Assembly (NCBI RefSeq): GCF_001700435.1
Contig: NZ_LYPC01000028.1
Span: 619,267-683,266, forward strand
Length of the DNA stretch: 64,000 bases
Source of the DNA: Paenibacillus pectinilyticus
GTDB taxonomy: Bacteria; Bacillota; Bacilli; Paenibacillales; NBRC-103111
Direction: 5' to 3'
Position numbers and translations under genes: made by a program. Below the pieces are notes generated by a model. That model did no database searches. It was not told the origin of the DNA and worked only from the letters and a program-made list of their open reading frames with translations. Within the stretch, counting starts at the first letter, position 1. Every line of letters begins with the position of its first letter. Shown piece by piece: positions 9,688 through 18,955 of this stretch.

Positions 9688-9723
9688 AAAAAAAGAGAAA
9701 CCCCGTAACTACGGGATTTCTCT
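9688..9723 (-). terminator. Terminator of the AraC-type regulator gene
   Basis: Minus strand: a 14-base stem AGAGAAATCCCGTA / TACGGGGTTTCTCT (one G-T pair) with a 2-base gap, followed by TTTTTTT. It separates the regulator transcript from the permease operon promoter. Confidence 0.85.
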
Positions 9724-9779
9724 GCATCTTTTCCTCATTTTTTGCTCACAAAGAATGGATATAACGATTTATGGGCATT

Positions 9780-12101
9780 CTAATTTCCCTCATCTAATCC
9801 TCGGTATTGACCCGGGGTCACCCCAACATGTTTTTTAAATACCCGGATAAAGTTTTTCATTTGATAACCCACTCGCTCTGCAACATCGGACACCGATAAA
9901 TCCGTAGTGCGAAGCAGCTCGATGGACTTCTCAATCCTTACCTTAGTCAAATATTCAATAAAGGAGAGATCCTTTTTCTTTTTGAAAAGCTTACTTAAAT
10001 ATTGCGGACTCAAGCCACAAATTTGTGCACACTGATCCAGCGACAAATCAAAATGATAATTCTCCTCCATATACCGAACAACTTTCGCAATTAACTGCTC
10101 ATGCTCCTGATGCTGCTTGCCGTGGACATATGCAACAATGGGCTCTACCAATTGTTCTTTAAACCAAGCATTCAATTCATACGTTGTATGGATATTGCGG
10201 ATATGGAGATAGGGATCCTCATTCGATTCTCCAAATAATTGAGCGGTATCCAATCCGAGCATATAGGCAGTCCGGATCGCAGCGGTTAGCAGTCGATAAT
10301 ACGACATTTGAATAAGCTCTGGCTTCTGAATAGCGGCGCCCATCGATTTCGCAAACTCATCCATCATTCTTACCGCTTCATCACGATCGCCAAGCTGCAA
10401 TGAATTCTCAAAATGCGTTTCAATTTCAAGCGGATATCGATAATGCATGTCGGAATGGCTTTTACCGCTCGTATGAGAAATGACTTGATTGCCGCCAACA
10501 ATGATACGAGATCGTACCGCAAGCAACGCCTCTTCGTATAGTTCAGGCAGCTCCCCGATATGCTCGCTTTTTCCGCTCAGCCCAATCGTAACCTGTAGAT
10601 GCAAATAATCAGAGACAAGCAGCCGCAATCTCTCGGCGAATTGTTTGATGTCTGACTCATCGTCTTCCGCTCGCAGCGGATCCCGATACAGCCAAACAGC
10701 AACCTGATCATTCAGCAGATTGATGCCGATGCCTTCCAACTCATGGGATTGTAAAAGTTCACTAGCGATATTTTTCACAGCAAAAACAATTAACTCACGG
10801 TCATTTTCTTGAAAACGCACCTTGCCTTCCGACTGCAAATCAAAGGCGATTACGATGACGCTGCTTTCCTTATCCGCAGGCACGTTATACCTGCGAAGCA
10901 TAGCTGCTAGCTGATCCTCGGAATAATAGAGAAACCTTCCCTGCAACAGCTGCAGCGCAAAGATTTCGCGAATCAGTGGCAGCTGGTCACTCAACTGCTG
11001 CTGCATATCGTTAGCCGTGTTGCTAAGTTCCGCCCATCGTTTATGGACAAAGCCCACTTCGTCGGTTTCCACTTCATCCGTTTGCCCGTCTTTGACGTAA
11101 GCGACAAGGTTCTGAATAGGGCGATACACACGACGTGTTCCCCAGAGCGTTATAAATCCTCCGAACATCAAGCATATGAGAACAATGACCAGTGTAATTA
11201 GTTTGATCCCGTTGGATTTGGCATTTAATTGCTCGGTCGGCACCATGTTGATATACTGCCACTTGTTATATGAAGAGGTAATCGGTGTCACCATGTAATC
11301 AGTGCCATGGAATGAGAATTGGAATCGCGGTTCTGAACGCTTTTGTGCAACCAAATCTAATAGGCCCTGCGGGACAGCATCGCTTCCCACAGAAGTAACA
11401 AGTTCACCTTTATCATCCAGAATGAACATTTGCTCTCCCTTATAGGAAACAAAACGATTCATGATGTTCTGAAACAGAGCTTCATCAATGCGGATAAACA
11501 AAAGTCCGATCGGCTGCTTGCCTAACAGCGGTGCCTTGGCAATTAAGGTAACCCCTTTAACGTCATAACCTGGCAAGAAGGGATACGGTCCGATGACCCA
11601 TTTGAGCTGTTCCTCGGTTGTAAGCTCCTTCAGCAGCGCCTCGCGCTCCGCAATGCCTTCAATTCTTCTTCCCCCATAGATGGGAGAGATCAGATAACCT
11701 TCATCCGGCACATACATGGCAACGTCGCCAACTTCTTTATTCCCATTCATCAGCGCAGATAACTCAGTAGAAATGCGTGAATAGAAGCCTGCATAATTCG
11801 TTTTTTTCAGTTCAATCAAATCCGAGCTAAAAAAATTGCCTAACAGCATTTGAATCGCATTGTTTTGAATCCGATCCAACGTAGAATCGATGGTCGAGGA
11901 GACGTTATTTAAAATCCGAACATTCGATTGGTTCACTTCACTTTGTACAGCGGATGCTGAGTATAAATAACTTCCAATCCCAACAATAAGCACGGGAATG
12001 ATGGCAGCAAACAAGGATAGCGTCATCATATTGCGAAAAATCGTTTTGCGTCGGAAAAAACGCTTCCAAAAATGCAAAAATTGGTTGCGCAGGGCAATCA
12101 C
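9780..12101 (-). CDS. Membrane sensor AraC-family transcription regulator (YesS type)
   Basis: A 773-residue one-component regulator. A transmembrane helix near residues 26-48 and another near 295-315 enclose an extracellular sensor of about 250 residues (dCACHE-like by layout). A cytoplasmic middle part follows, then an AraC/XylS double helix-turn-helix at about 670-765 (LSLDQCAQICGLSPQYLSKL and LSVSDVAERVGYQMKNFIRVFKK). Such proteins sit beside LplB/YtcP transporters and activate them when the sugar is sensed. GTG at 12101 is used here; GAGGTGAT overlaps it and lies better for an unusual CTG at 12092, so the N-terminus may be three residues shorter. It likely acts at the paired promoter elements at 3536 and 9621. 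Confidence 0.9.
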   Translation of the reverse strand: MIALRNQFLHFWKRFFRRKTIFRNMMTLSLFAAIIPVLIVGIGSYLYSASAVQSEVNQSNVRILNNVSSTIDSTLDRIQNNAIQMLLGNFFSSDLIELKKTNYAGFYSRISTELSALMNGNKEVGDVAMYVPDEGYLISPIYGGRRIEGIAEREALLKELTTEEQLKWVIGPYPFLPGYDVKGVTLIAKAPLLGKQPIGLLFIRIDEALFQNIMNRFVSYKGEQMFILDDKGELVTSVGSDAVPQGLLDLVAQKRSEPRFQFSFHGTDYMVTPITSSYNKWQYINMVPTEQLNAKSNGIKLITLVIVLICLMFGGFITLWGTRRVYRPIQNLVAYVKDGQTDEVETDEVGFVHKRWAELSNTANDMQQQLSDQLPLIREIFALQLLQGRFLYYSEDQLAAMLRRYNVPADKESSVIVIAFDLQSEGKVRFQENDRELIVFAVKNIASELLQSHELEGIGINLLNDQVAVWLYRDPLRAEDDESDIKQFAERLRLLVSDYLHLQVTIGLSGKSEHIGELPELYEEALLAVRSRIIVGGNQVISHTSGKSHSDMHYRYPLEIETHFENSLQLGDRDEAVRMMDEFAKSMGAAIQKPELIQMSYYRLLTAAIRTAYMLGLDTAQLFGESNEDPYLHIRNIHTTYELNAWFKEQLVEPIVAYVHGKQHQEHEQLIAKVVRYMEENYHFDLSLDQCAQICGLSPQYLSKLFKKKKDLSFIEYLTKVRIEKSIELLRTTDLSVSDVAERVGYQMKNFIRVFKKHVGVTPGQYRGLDEGN

Positions 12102-12187
12102 CTCGCTAACGGAATAATGAGCATTTTAATCGGTTACACATATAAAATCAACTCTTTTGAGCAAAAAGCGGAATTTGAAGCGACTTA

Positions 12188-12216
12188 TTGACTTTTTAAG
12201 CTGATCCACTTATCAT
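12188..12216 (+). promoter_or_regulatory. Promoter of the tetR-type gene
   Basis: TTGACT (12188-12193), 17-base spacer, TATCAT (12211-12216), immediately followed by the palindromic operator at 12220-12237, which would cover the transcription start. Confidence 0.7.
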
Positions 12217-12219
12217 AAG

Positions 12220-12237
12220 TGTCAGTGAGTACTGACA
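12220..12237 (+). promoter_or_regulatory. Palindromic operator 1 (TetR-family)
   Basis: TGTCAGTGAGTACTGACA: two 7-base arms (TGTCAGT / ACTGACA) around GAGT. The same 18-mer with one base changed recurs at 12873-12890 before the exporter gene. Position just after the -10 suggests autorepression. Confidence 0.75.
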
Positions 12238-12258
12238 TTGTTACGGAAGAGGGATACC

Positions 12259-12855
12259 ATGGATAGCAGCAGCGGCAAGCTTGAAAGCAGCGATAAACTT
12301 CTCTTGGCAGCCCTCCATTTGATCGCGGAAAAAGGTTATAACGGAGTAACCACGCAAGAGATCGCCACCGCGGCTGGTCTGAGTGAGAAGACGTTGTTCC
12401 GTCATTTTGGCAGTAAACAGAAGCTCCTCGAGGCTGCTTTCGACCGCTACCATTATGCGGCAGAGATGAAGAAGCTCTTCGCGGAGAAGCTGGTCTGGGA
12501 TTTGGAGAAGGATCTTCTCCTAGTTACGACAACCTATCACGAGATTATGAATCGCAATCGCAAAATGATTCAAATTTCCCTCAAAGAAGATGAAGGCCAA
12601 TTGCCTGGCTTCCGAGAACGCACCCAGAAGCATCCGCAGCAGCTTCTTGAGATTTTGACCAACTATTTCATCGACATGTCATCTAAAGGGAAAATCGTCA
12701 CAGCGAATCCCGAGCTTCATGCCTTTACTTTTATTATGATGCATTTCGGAGCATTCATGAACGATCTTGATTCTCATAAGAGCTATCCCGGCATCACCTT
12801 AGAACCCTTCGTCCAGGAGAGTGTCCGATTATTCGCTAGGGCCTTGCGACCCTAG
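12259..12855 (+). CDS. TetR-family transcriptional repressor
   Basis: A 198-residue regulator. The ATG at 12259 with AGAGGG upstream is preferred to an in-frame TTG at 12238, which lies on the operator. The N-terminal helix-turn-helix is typical: LLLAALHLIAEKGYNGVTTQEIATAAGLSEKTLFRHFGSKQKLLEAAF (about residues 13-60). The C-terminal all-helical ligand domain is not assignable to a drug class. The downstream exporter and the duplicated operator imply that it represses itself and the exporter and is released by a compound the exporter removes. Confidence 0.9.
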   Translation: MDSSSGKLESSDKLLLAALHLIAEKGYNGVTTQEIATAAGLSEKTLFRHFGSKQKLLEAAFDRYHYAAEMKKLFAEKLVWDLEKDLLLVTTTYHEIMNRNRKMIQISLKEDEGQLPGFRERTQKHPQQLLEILTNYFIDMSSKGKIVTANPELHAFTFIMMHFGAFMNDLDSHKSYPGITLEPFVQESVRLFARALRP

Positions 12856-12872
12856 TTTTTTTCTCACCAGTA

Positions 12873-12890
12873 TGTCAGTCAGTACTGACA
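12873..12890 (+). promoter_or_regulatory. Palindromic operator 2 (before the MFS exporter)
   Basis: TGTCAGTCAGTACTGACA, identical to operator 1 except one central base, placed between the repressor stop codon and the exporter start. Confidence 0.75.
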
Positions 12891-12918
12891 GTCTATTTCA
12901 GAAAGGTTGTGTCCCCAT

Positions 12919-14325
12919 ATGGCAACCAAAGCCCCCCTGCAAACAGCAGACAAATTAATGCGCATCTTAATGTTCACCATGGCCCTTTCTATGATGAGCG
13001 GTGTTATGTTCAATATCGCACTACCTAAAATCAGCAGCGAATTCCATCTAAGCATTGCCCAAGTGAGTTGGCTTTCTTCTGCTTACATCTTGATATATGC
13101 CATCGGTGCGGTCACTTACGGGAAACTGGCGGATCGCTACAGGTTAAAAGATTTAGTCACCTTCGGCCTCCTCTTGTTCGCCGTAGGCTCATTAATCGGC
13201 CTAACTTCACAAACATTTGCCATGGCGCTCATCGGCCGCTGTCTGCAAGCATCAGGGGCCGCAGTTATACCTGCGATGTCCATGATTATTCCTCTGCGGT
13301 TCTTCCCGCCGGAACGAAGAGGGGCTGCCCTCGGTATGACCGCTGTTGGTCTTGCCTTCGGTAATGCATTAGGCCCCGTTGTCGCTGCTTTACTGATCAG
13401 CACGTTGCAATGGCGTTGGCTGTTCGCAGTCTCGCTGCTCTCTTTGGTAACCCTGCCCTTCTATCGGGCTTATTTGGGGAGTGAACGAACGGTAAGCCGC
13501 GGTCGCTTCGATTGGCTTGGCGGTTTATTGCTTGGCATCACCATCGCTTTGCTGCTGCTCAGCGTAACGACCGGCATCTGGCTGCTGCTCTTCGGCCTGC
13601 TCGCTTTGGGCTTATTCATAGCTCGTATCTGCACCGCAGGAGATCCGTTTATTGCGCCTAAGCTTTTTCAAAATCGCAAATACACACTCGGTCTCACGAT
13701 CTCGTTCCTTGTCAGCGGCACCTGCTGCTCACTCTTTGTGCTTAGCCCGCTCCTGCTGGCTGATGTCCAGCAGCTCCCTTCCATCTGGATCGGCTTTGCC
13801 ATGATTCCAGCCGCAGCGGCTTCGGCGATATTCGGCCGCAAAGGCGGCAAGCTCGCCGATACCAAAGGCAACCTGTTCGTCGTCAGGATAGCCTCAAGCC
13901 TACTGCTCAGCTCGTTCCTACTGCTGTCGACGTTTACAGCCAGCTCGGCGCTATGGATCGCGCTTTTCTTGGTCCTCGGCAATGTCGGGCAGTCCTTCAT
14001 GACAATCGCGATCTCCAACTCGGTCTCGAGAAACTTGCCTGCCGACCAGGTTGGCGTTGGGATGGGCATGCTCTCCATGGCCAACTTCATTGGGCAAGGA
14101 ATCGCCATCTCCATCTATGGTAAAGTCGTCGATTTCGAATCGACAGCTTCTGTACCGAGCTGGAATCCCTTGTACAGCTATGTGTCTGGCTTTATTTTCA
14201 GCAATTTGTACGTTGTATTAGCTGTCTCGCAAATCCTTATTTTCACACTCTACGTTGTCACTTTTGGTAGACAGAAGCGTAAAGTGAGTGAGCAGAAGAA
14301 ATCTGCTGTTTTATCGAATATTTAG
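12919..14325 (+). CDS. MFS drug exporter, DHA2-like
   Basis: A hydrophobic protein of about 468 residues, 12 to 14 transmembrane segments. Motif A is degenerate (YGKLADRYRLK, about residues 60-70) and motif C-like GLAFGNALGPVVAALL follows near 140-155. The family extrudes drugs or metabolites in exchange for protons. ATG 12919 (MATKAPLQ) is the likely start; AAAGG lies 12 bases upstream, a long spacing, and an in-frame TTG at 12907 is too close to it. It shares an operator with the preceding repressor and is probably co-induced. A paralogue with the same N-terminal pattern (MMFNLALPKIS) lies at 48801. Confidence 0.88.
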   Translation: MATKAPLQTADKLMRILMFTMALSMMSGVMFNIALPKISSEFHLSIAQVSWLSSAYILIYAIGAVTYGKLADRYRLKDLVTFGLLLFAVGSLIGLTSQTFAMALIGRCLQASGAAVIPAMSMIIPLRFFPPERRGAALGMTAVGLAFGNALGPVVAALLISTLQWRWLFAVSLLSLVTLPFYRAYLGSERTVSRGRFDWLGGLLLGITIALLLLSVTTGIWLLLFGLLALGLFIARICTAGDPFIAPKLFQNRKYTLGLTISFLVSGTCCSLFVLSPLLLADVQQLPSIWIGFAMIPAAAASAIFGRKGGKLADTKGNLFVVRIASSLLLSSFLLLSTFTASSALWIALFLVLGNVGQSFMTIAISNSVSRNLPADQVGVGMGMLSMANFIGQGIAISIYGKVVDFESTASVPSWNPLYSYVSGFIFSNLYVVLAVSQILIFTLYVVTFGRQKRKVSEQKKSAVLSNI

Positions 14326-14530
14326 AGAGTATCGACATGATACGACATAATACTACCATGATTTCTTTCTTTATAGCTTGGTTATTCGCTGCTCTTTCAC
14401 AACCGAACATCCAAGTGGTTCTACCATTGGATTAATCCAATGTTTTCTCCGATTTGAGGCCAATTTCTTATTATACATTGGATTAATACAGTGGAATGGC
14501 CCCAAGCTAGTCAGATATAGCCGCTTTGAA

Positions 14531-14900
14531 TGGATTTATCCAATCAAACTAATCATTTATCTCTGAATATCAGCATTTCATTGGATTTATCCAATCAAAC
14601 TAATCAGTCAGTTCTGAAATACAGCATTCCACTGGATTTATCCAATCAAACTAATCATTTAGCTCTGAATATCAGCATTCCACTGGATTTATCCAATCAA
14701 ACTAATCATTTAGCTCTGAAATAATGCATTCCATTGGATTTATCCAATCAAACAAACAATTTAGCTCTGAAATACAGCTTTCTACTGGATTTATCCAATC
14801 AAACTAATCATTTAGCTCTGAAATAATGCATTCCATTGGATTTATCCAATCAAACGAATCATTTAGCTCTGAAATACAGCATTCCACTGGATATATCCAT
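14531..14900. repeat. 51-bp tandem repeat (minisatellite), seven full units
   Basis: Units begin with TGGATTTATCCAATC at 14531, 14582, 14633, 14684, 14735, 14786 and 14837, exactly 51 bases apart, with a decayed eighth start (TGGATATATCC) at 14888. Each unit contains the small inverted repeat ATTGGATTTATCCAAT. Related single palindromes (ATTGGATTAATCCAAT) stand upstream near 14424. The array fills most of the gap between the convergent exporter and eCIS ends (14326-15109). It carries open frames because 51 is divisible by three, but no ribosome site or coding signature; I see no gene in this gap. Confidence 0.9.
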
Positions 14901-15053
14901 TGTGGCAAGCAAATCAGTGGCCAAGAGCGGATAGCTCCAGTGAGCATGATGTATGCAAAGTATATCTTGAGCAAATTCAACTGCAACTCTCTATCGGATC
15001 ACCAACAGATGGCACACAACACAGCATTGCATTGCATAGCACCCCAACTTGCA

Positions 15054-15092
15054 CAAAAAAACCGCCCAGAACAACCTCTTGTTCTGAGCGGT
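15054..15092 (-). terminator. Terminator of the eCIS operon
   Basis: Minus strand: ACCGCTCAGAACA pairs with TGTTCTGGGCGGT, followed by a run of T. It stands 17 bases after the last eCIS gene. Confidence 0.92.
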
Positions 15093-15109
15093 CTATTCAA
15101 TTTAACCCA

Positions 15110-16801
15110 CTAGTCCGCGTCACTACCCGCCGAAGCCGCTTCCCGCATTGCGCTCAGCGCTGCATCAAGGGAGTCGCCACCACTGTTACCGCCGCTGCGC
15201 ACCGTACTCGCCATCTCGGCACTGTACGCCCACCAACGCACGCGTACATTACTTTGCTCATTGGTTTGCTGCACCTTCACGCCAATTCGGAAGGTACCCT
15301 TCTGCGGATAGGCAATCGTTCCGATCTTCACCTCTGGTGCATCCGGCTCGAATGCACTACCTTTGAAAACATCAGAGGAACCGCCGTATACACGATCACC
15401 CGTGGATAAGATATCAGAGAAAGCATCACCGCTGCGCTCTTCCAAGCTTGTGATGATCAACACATTCCCTTCTCCGAGTCCGTGCACGATTTCACCGGAG
15501 TAAAAGCTTTTCATGGCTCGCCCGAAAGGGGAGACCGCAATTTTGGTGAACGGTTCTATTGGAATGTCTATAAATCCACTGACAATACCAGCAATTCCAC
15601 TACCGCCGCCAGCTGGAATGCCAAGGTCGAAGGACAACTCGCTAATCGCTGGGTTGTACTGTACGTTTAGCTCTGGTTTTTGCCCCGGCGCTAAGGTTTT
15701 CACCTTCGATTTGGTGACGAATTGACCTGCTTTTTCATCCCGATATTGACTCGCTTCGCCCAGTCGATACATGACGGATGTATTATACACATACTCATTA
15801 AACGGGACTTGATCCACGCTCTCAATCACATAAGTTGGGCCTACCTGAATCAGGCAAATTTTGGCCAAATAAATGCAAGGCTCTGACGGAGCTTCCAAAG
15901 AAGCTTCCAAGGATTGCTTCACGAAATCCGACATTAAGCGCTCTTTCACCGCTTCTGTTACGATTCCGATTTCCCCGACGGATTGTGCTTGCAGCTCCAG
16001 CTGTTTATCATCCAGCATCAAAGCCGCTGTGCCAGCTTGCACGCCTACGGATGCTTTAACAGCAGCCGTGCTGTCTGCGCGCAGCAGTACGGTCATTTCA
16101 TACTCGCTCTCTTGCCCATCCTGCGGCTCTTGGAACACGATCGTTGTTCCATTAATCGCCTCTACCCGATGAGCATCAATCTCATATTTGAAGGTCAGTC
16201 TGCCGGCTTTTAACGTTTTCTCAAAACGCAGCTTCATCTCAAACAACTGCCCTGGATTCACATAACGCGGCGTTGTTTGCAGCACACGGACATGTGCATC
16301 TTGGTAAAGAACGACCGTCTGATCGGACAAATCTGCCAATGGCAGCGAAGCCGGATCCGGAGCATCCTCACGGATAAACAGGCGGTAACTTTCCAAAACG
16401 CGGTTATAATCATTAATTTCGTCCGATCGGACGGAAGAGTTCGCTACTGCGTGAACAGGTTCTTTTTCTTTTTCATCATAAGCAATACAGAGGTAGACGT
16501 TCTTGGCGTATTGGTTATTGCTGAAGCCGTCCATCATGGACAATTTCATCGTCATCGGTGAGGGCACGACAATTTCGCGGCCCAGTGCGTCGATGGCGGC
16601 ACCCATTTCAACGGATACGGACTTCTCGTCAACCGCCACTACCTGCAGGCCTGTCAGAACGCCCGAACCATGGAGCAACCGATTCATCATGCGGCGCTTA
16701 TCGTTAAAATACTTTTGCTCGGACTCGAAATCTCTGACCGTCAGCAGCTTCCCATAGAAATACCGATTGCGTTCGAACGGGTAATAACGTGATTTTTTCA
16801 T
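15110..16801 (-). CDS. eCIS-associated protein of unknown role (last gene of operon)
   Basis: A 563-residue protein with ATG at 16801 and AGGGG upstream. The N-terminus RNRYFYGKLLTVRDFESEQ...RMMNRLLHGSGVLTGL (about residues 11-52) is a pattern I know from proteins at the downstream end of other eCIS clusters; its function is not established. A beta-rich middle follows, and the C-terminus (about 370-560) is Gly/Ser-containing and beta-rich (FSYSGE, SLDAALSAMREA). It follows the gpI-like gene and is the last gene before the terminator, the place where many phage tails encode fibres or receptor-binding parts. A baseplate or fibre role is therefore possible but only inferred. No signal peptide or membrane segment is seen. 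Confidence 0.7.
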   Translation of the reverse strand: MKKSRYYPFERNRYFYGKLLTVRDFESEQKYFNDKRRMMNRLLHGSGVLTGLQVVAVDEKSVSVEMGAAIDALGREIVVPSPMTMKLSMMDGFSNNQYAKNVYLCIAYDEKEKEPVHAVANSSVRSDEINDYNRVLESYRLFIREDAPDPASLPLADLSDQTVVLYQDAHVRVLQTTPRYVNPGQLFEMKLRFEKTLKAGRLTFKYEIDAHRVEAINGTTIVFQEPQDGQESEYEMTVLLRADSTAAVKASVGVQAGTAALMLDDKQLELQAQSVGEIGIVTEAVKERLMSDFVKQSLEASLEAPSEPCIYLAKICLIQVGPTYVIESVDQVPFNEYVYNTSVMYRLGEASQYRDEKAGQFVTKSKVKTLAPGQKPELNVQYNPAISELSFDLGIPAGGGSGIAGIVSGFIDIPIEPFTKIAVSPFGRAMKSFYSGEIVHGLGEGNVLIITSLEERSGDAFSDILSTGDRVYGGSSDVFKGSAFEPDAPEVKIGTIAYPQKGTFRIGVKVQQTNEQSNVRVRWWAYSAEMASTVRSGGNSGGDSLDAALSAMREAASAGSDAD

Positions 16802-16837
16802 AACGATCCCCTCACCTTCTCTGACTCAATTAATTAT

Positions 16838-18955
16838 TTATTCGATCTCAGAATCTAGTCCTAAGCGAGTATGAATATCCATGCGTTTATCGCGATCCAC
16901 ATCAATCAGCACCGTATTATAAGGCATCGACGAACGCTGATCGAGGGTTAGTAAGGTAGGTTCAGATAAGTACGTATTAATACCCAGGTAGGTATGCATA
17001 TCCGCATACATCCAAGGCTGCAGCACTATCAATTTGCCTTCTGTATAGGCAGGTTTTTGATCATCTATAATATTCTCAATGATTAATCGCTGTGCGTCTG
17101 TTCGTACGCATTCCGGCTTGAGCAACACGCAGAACGTGTAAGGATTATCCCCATATAACTGCGAGAAAAGCTGTCTCAGCTCCGACGTCTCTTGCATTTG
17201 CTTAAACTGAAAATATTCTAAGACGAACGGATCCTCACCCGTGTAAATCTGGAGCATATGGATCAAACCCTCGCGTGTACCTCGCAGCTTGTAAAGCTCA
17301 GGCGCCCGCTTAATCAGCTCTCTGAGCTTCTTTTCGCCCCAAGCCTCATGCTCGGTAATCGCGAGCCAACCGCCCAGCCATTCCAAGTACGGCCCCGACA
17401 CGGCATCTGGATCAAAATGACCTGAAATCCCCTCAATCGTTGCCTCCATATCGTCAAAAAACGTACTGAACATCGCGAGGAATCGCTCCAAGAATGGACT
17501 ATGCTCATCGTCCTGCTGATACATCGCCGGCAAATACGCAATCAGCGAAGTCCGAGGGTAATACACTCTCAACTTGCGGATAAAAGGTGACTTCTGCTCG
17601 CTGCCGACCAGCTCAATTTTGAACCAGAGATAGCGACCCTTCGCATTCATTAGGAGTGCGTCCTTCGGATTAAGGATCGGTTCCGACCAGAGATCCCGCG
17701 TAGCGGCCAGCTTCGTTCTCACCGAGATCGCCGGGTCTGTGAAATACTCGGTGTAATTGAGATAATCCCCGTCAATCATCCCTTCACTCTCATCCGAGGC
17801 AAAATAGGAAAACCGAACCTGTGTCTCCTCAGGTATGTCAGCTTCTAGCCTAATCTTGTGCCAAAGCGTCTCCGTCTCTGTCGTATCCAATTCAGCAGAG
17901 AAGTACACCGCCTCCGGTAGTTGGGTGTCCTCCAGCAGCATGGTTCGGGCTCGCAAATCCAGCAAGCTGATCTGTCCGCTATACCGATCAAACACATACA
18001 GTCGATTACGGCCATCCTGCACTAATTTATCCGTTCGTCCTCGGAAGCCAGTTACTTTATCCAAGGAGTCGCCGTTGCCGCGATATTTTAAAATAAACCG
18101 CTCCGTCACGCCCTCTTGCTGTGCGTAACCGCTATCCCCTATATAGAGATTATGATTCGTATCAATGGAAATTCCGGCAAAGCGCCCTTCCTGTTCCAAA
18201 TGGAAATGAAGCGGTTCTCTCCCATCTTCATGGAACACCGTTACGGTACGCAGCTCTGCATCGAGCAACGCCAAAGTGCCGTCTGCGGCAGCCGTGAAAT
18301 AGCGTCCCTGCAGCTTCGTAATCGGAATCGCTTCCGTCACACGATGCGCCTCATGCTCATACACACGCATGACCTCACCCGCCGAGTTCCACTGCATAAT
18401 ACCAATCCTGCCGTCCTTCGGGACTTCGGGACTTCCATTCATACCAATCGCAATGTCCAAAGGAACCGTCATGAACAACGTATTGGCTGTTTTGAGCTTC
18501 GTGTTCAACGAAAGCGGGTATAAGCTAAGCCCTTCCCACTCCTGAATGGCCCACATCGTCTGACCGTTGGAGATGGAATAGACCGCGAGTCTTCGCTCCA
18601 CGCCCTCCCTGCTATCCGCAATCACAAGGAGATCAGCCATCGAAGCAAGCATCGCTTGCGAGCTGAACAAATCATGCCCATGTCGAAATAACAACTCGCG
18701 ATGACGGCTTTCATCATCATAAATCCACACGTTCGCCGACTCATCTAGTAGAATCAGCTTCCGCCCAGGTCCAACCGTCATATCTTGAATCGGTGGAATC
18801 CCTTCTAGCTCGTCTGTGCGAACGATGCGATGAATGCTGTACTTCTCCGTCTGCTGAATCGAAAAACCTTGGTCCACCATATGAATATTCGCTTCATACC
18901 CTTGCTCCCAATCCATGGGCTTATTCAGCGAAAAAAACGTTTGTCCATCTTGCAT
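16838..18955 (-). CDS. eCIS gpI-like tail protein with large N-terminal beta-rich region
   Basis: A 705-residue protein, ATG 18955, GAGGTGA upstream. Residues about 475-620 (TSLIAYLPAMYQQDDEHSPF, FDDMEATIEGISGHFDPD, LEWLGGWLAI, LYKLRGTREGL) match the phage tail protein domain related to P2 gpI, a baseplate wedge component. The first 340 residues are unlike ordinary gpI: repeated short beta units (GPGRKLILLDESANVWIYDD, NHNLYIGDSG, RNRLYVFDR) suggest an NHL/PQQ-type beta-propeller. It sits between the second J-type gene and the last eCIS gene, the same place as gpI after gpJ in P2. The propeller is inferred from the repeat rhythm only. Confidence 0.82.
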   Translation of the reverse strand: MQDGQTFFSLNKPMDWEQGYEANIHMVDQGFSIQQTEKYSIHRIVRTDELEGIPPIQDMTVGPGRKLILLDESANVWIYDDESRHRELLFRHGHDLFSSQAMLASMADLLVIADSREGVERRLAVYSISNGQTMWAIQEWEGLSLYPLSLNTKLKTANTLFMTVPLDIAIGMNGSPEVPKDGRIGIMQWNSAGEVMRVYEHEAHRVTEAIPITKLQGRYFTAAADGTLALLDAELRTVTVFHEDGREPLHFHLEQEGRFAGISIDTNHNLYIGDSGYAQQEGVTERFILKYRGNGDSLDKVTGFRGRTDKLVQDGRNRLYVFDRYSGQISLLDLRARTMLLEDTQLPEAVYFSAELDTTETETLWHKIRLEADIPEETQVRFSYFASDESEGMIDGDYLNYTEYFTDPAISVRTKLAATRDLWSEPILNPKDALLMNAKGRYLWFKIELVGSEQKSPFIRKLRVYYPRTSLIAYLPAMYQQDDEHSPFLERFLAMFSTFFDDMEATIEGISGHFDPDAVSGPYLEWLGGWLAITEHEAWGEKKLRELIKRAPELYKLRGTREGLIHMLQIYTGEDPFVLEYFQFKQMQETSELRQLFSQLYGDNPYTFCVLLKPECVRTDAQRLIIENIIDDQKPAYTEGKLIVLQPWMYADMHTYLGINTYLSEPTLLTLDQRSSMPYNTVLIDVDRDKRMDIHTRLGLDSEIE

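Noticed and set aside
14530-14724. Small protein encoded by the 51-bp repeats
   Set aside because: The frame stays open only because the period is divisible by three; no ribosome site and the repeat core is a DNA palindrome.
14531-14900. CRISPR array
   Set aside because: Units are contiguous 51-base repeats without unique spacers and no cas genes are present.
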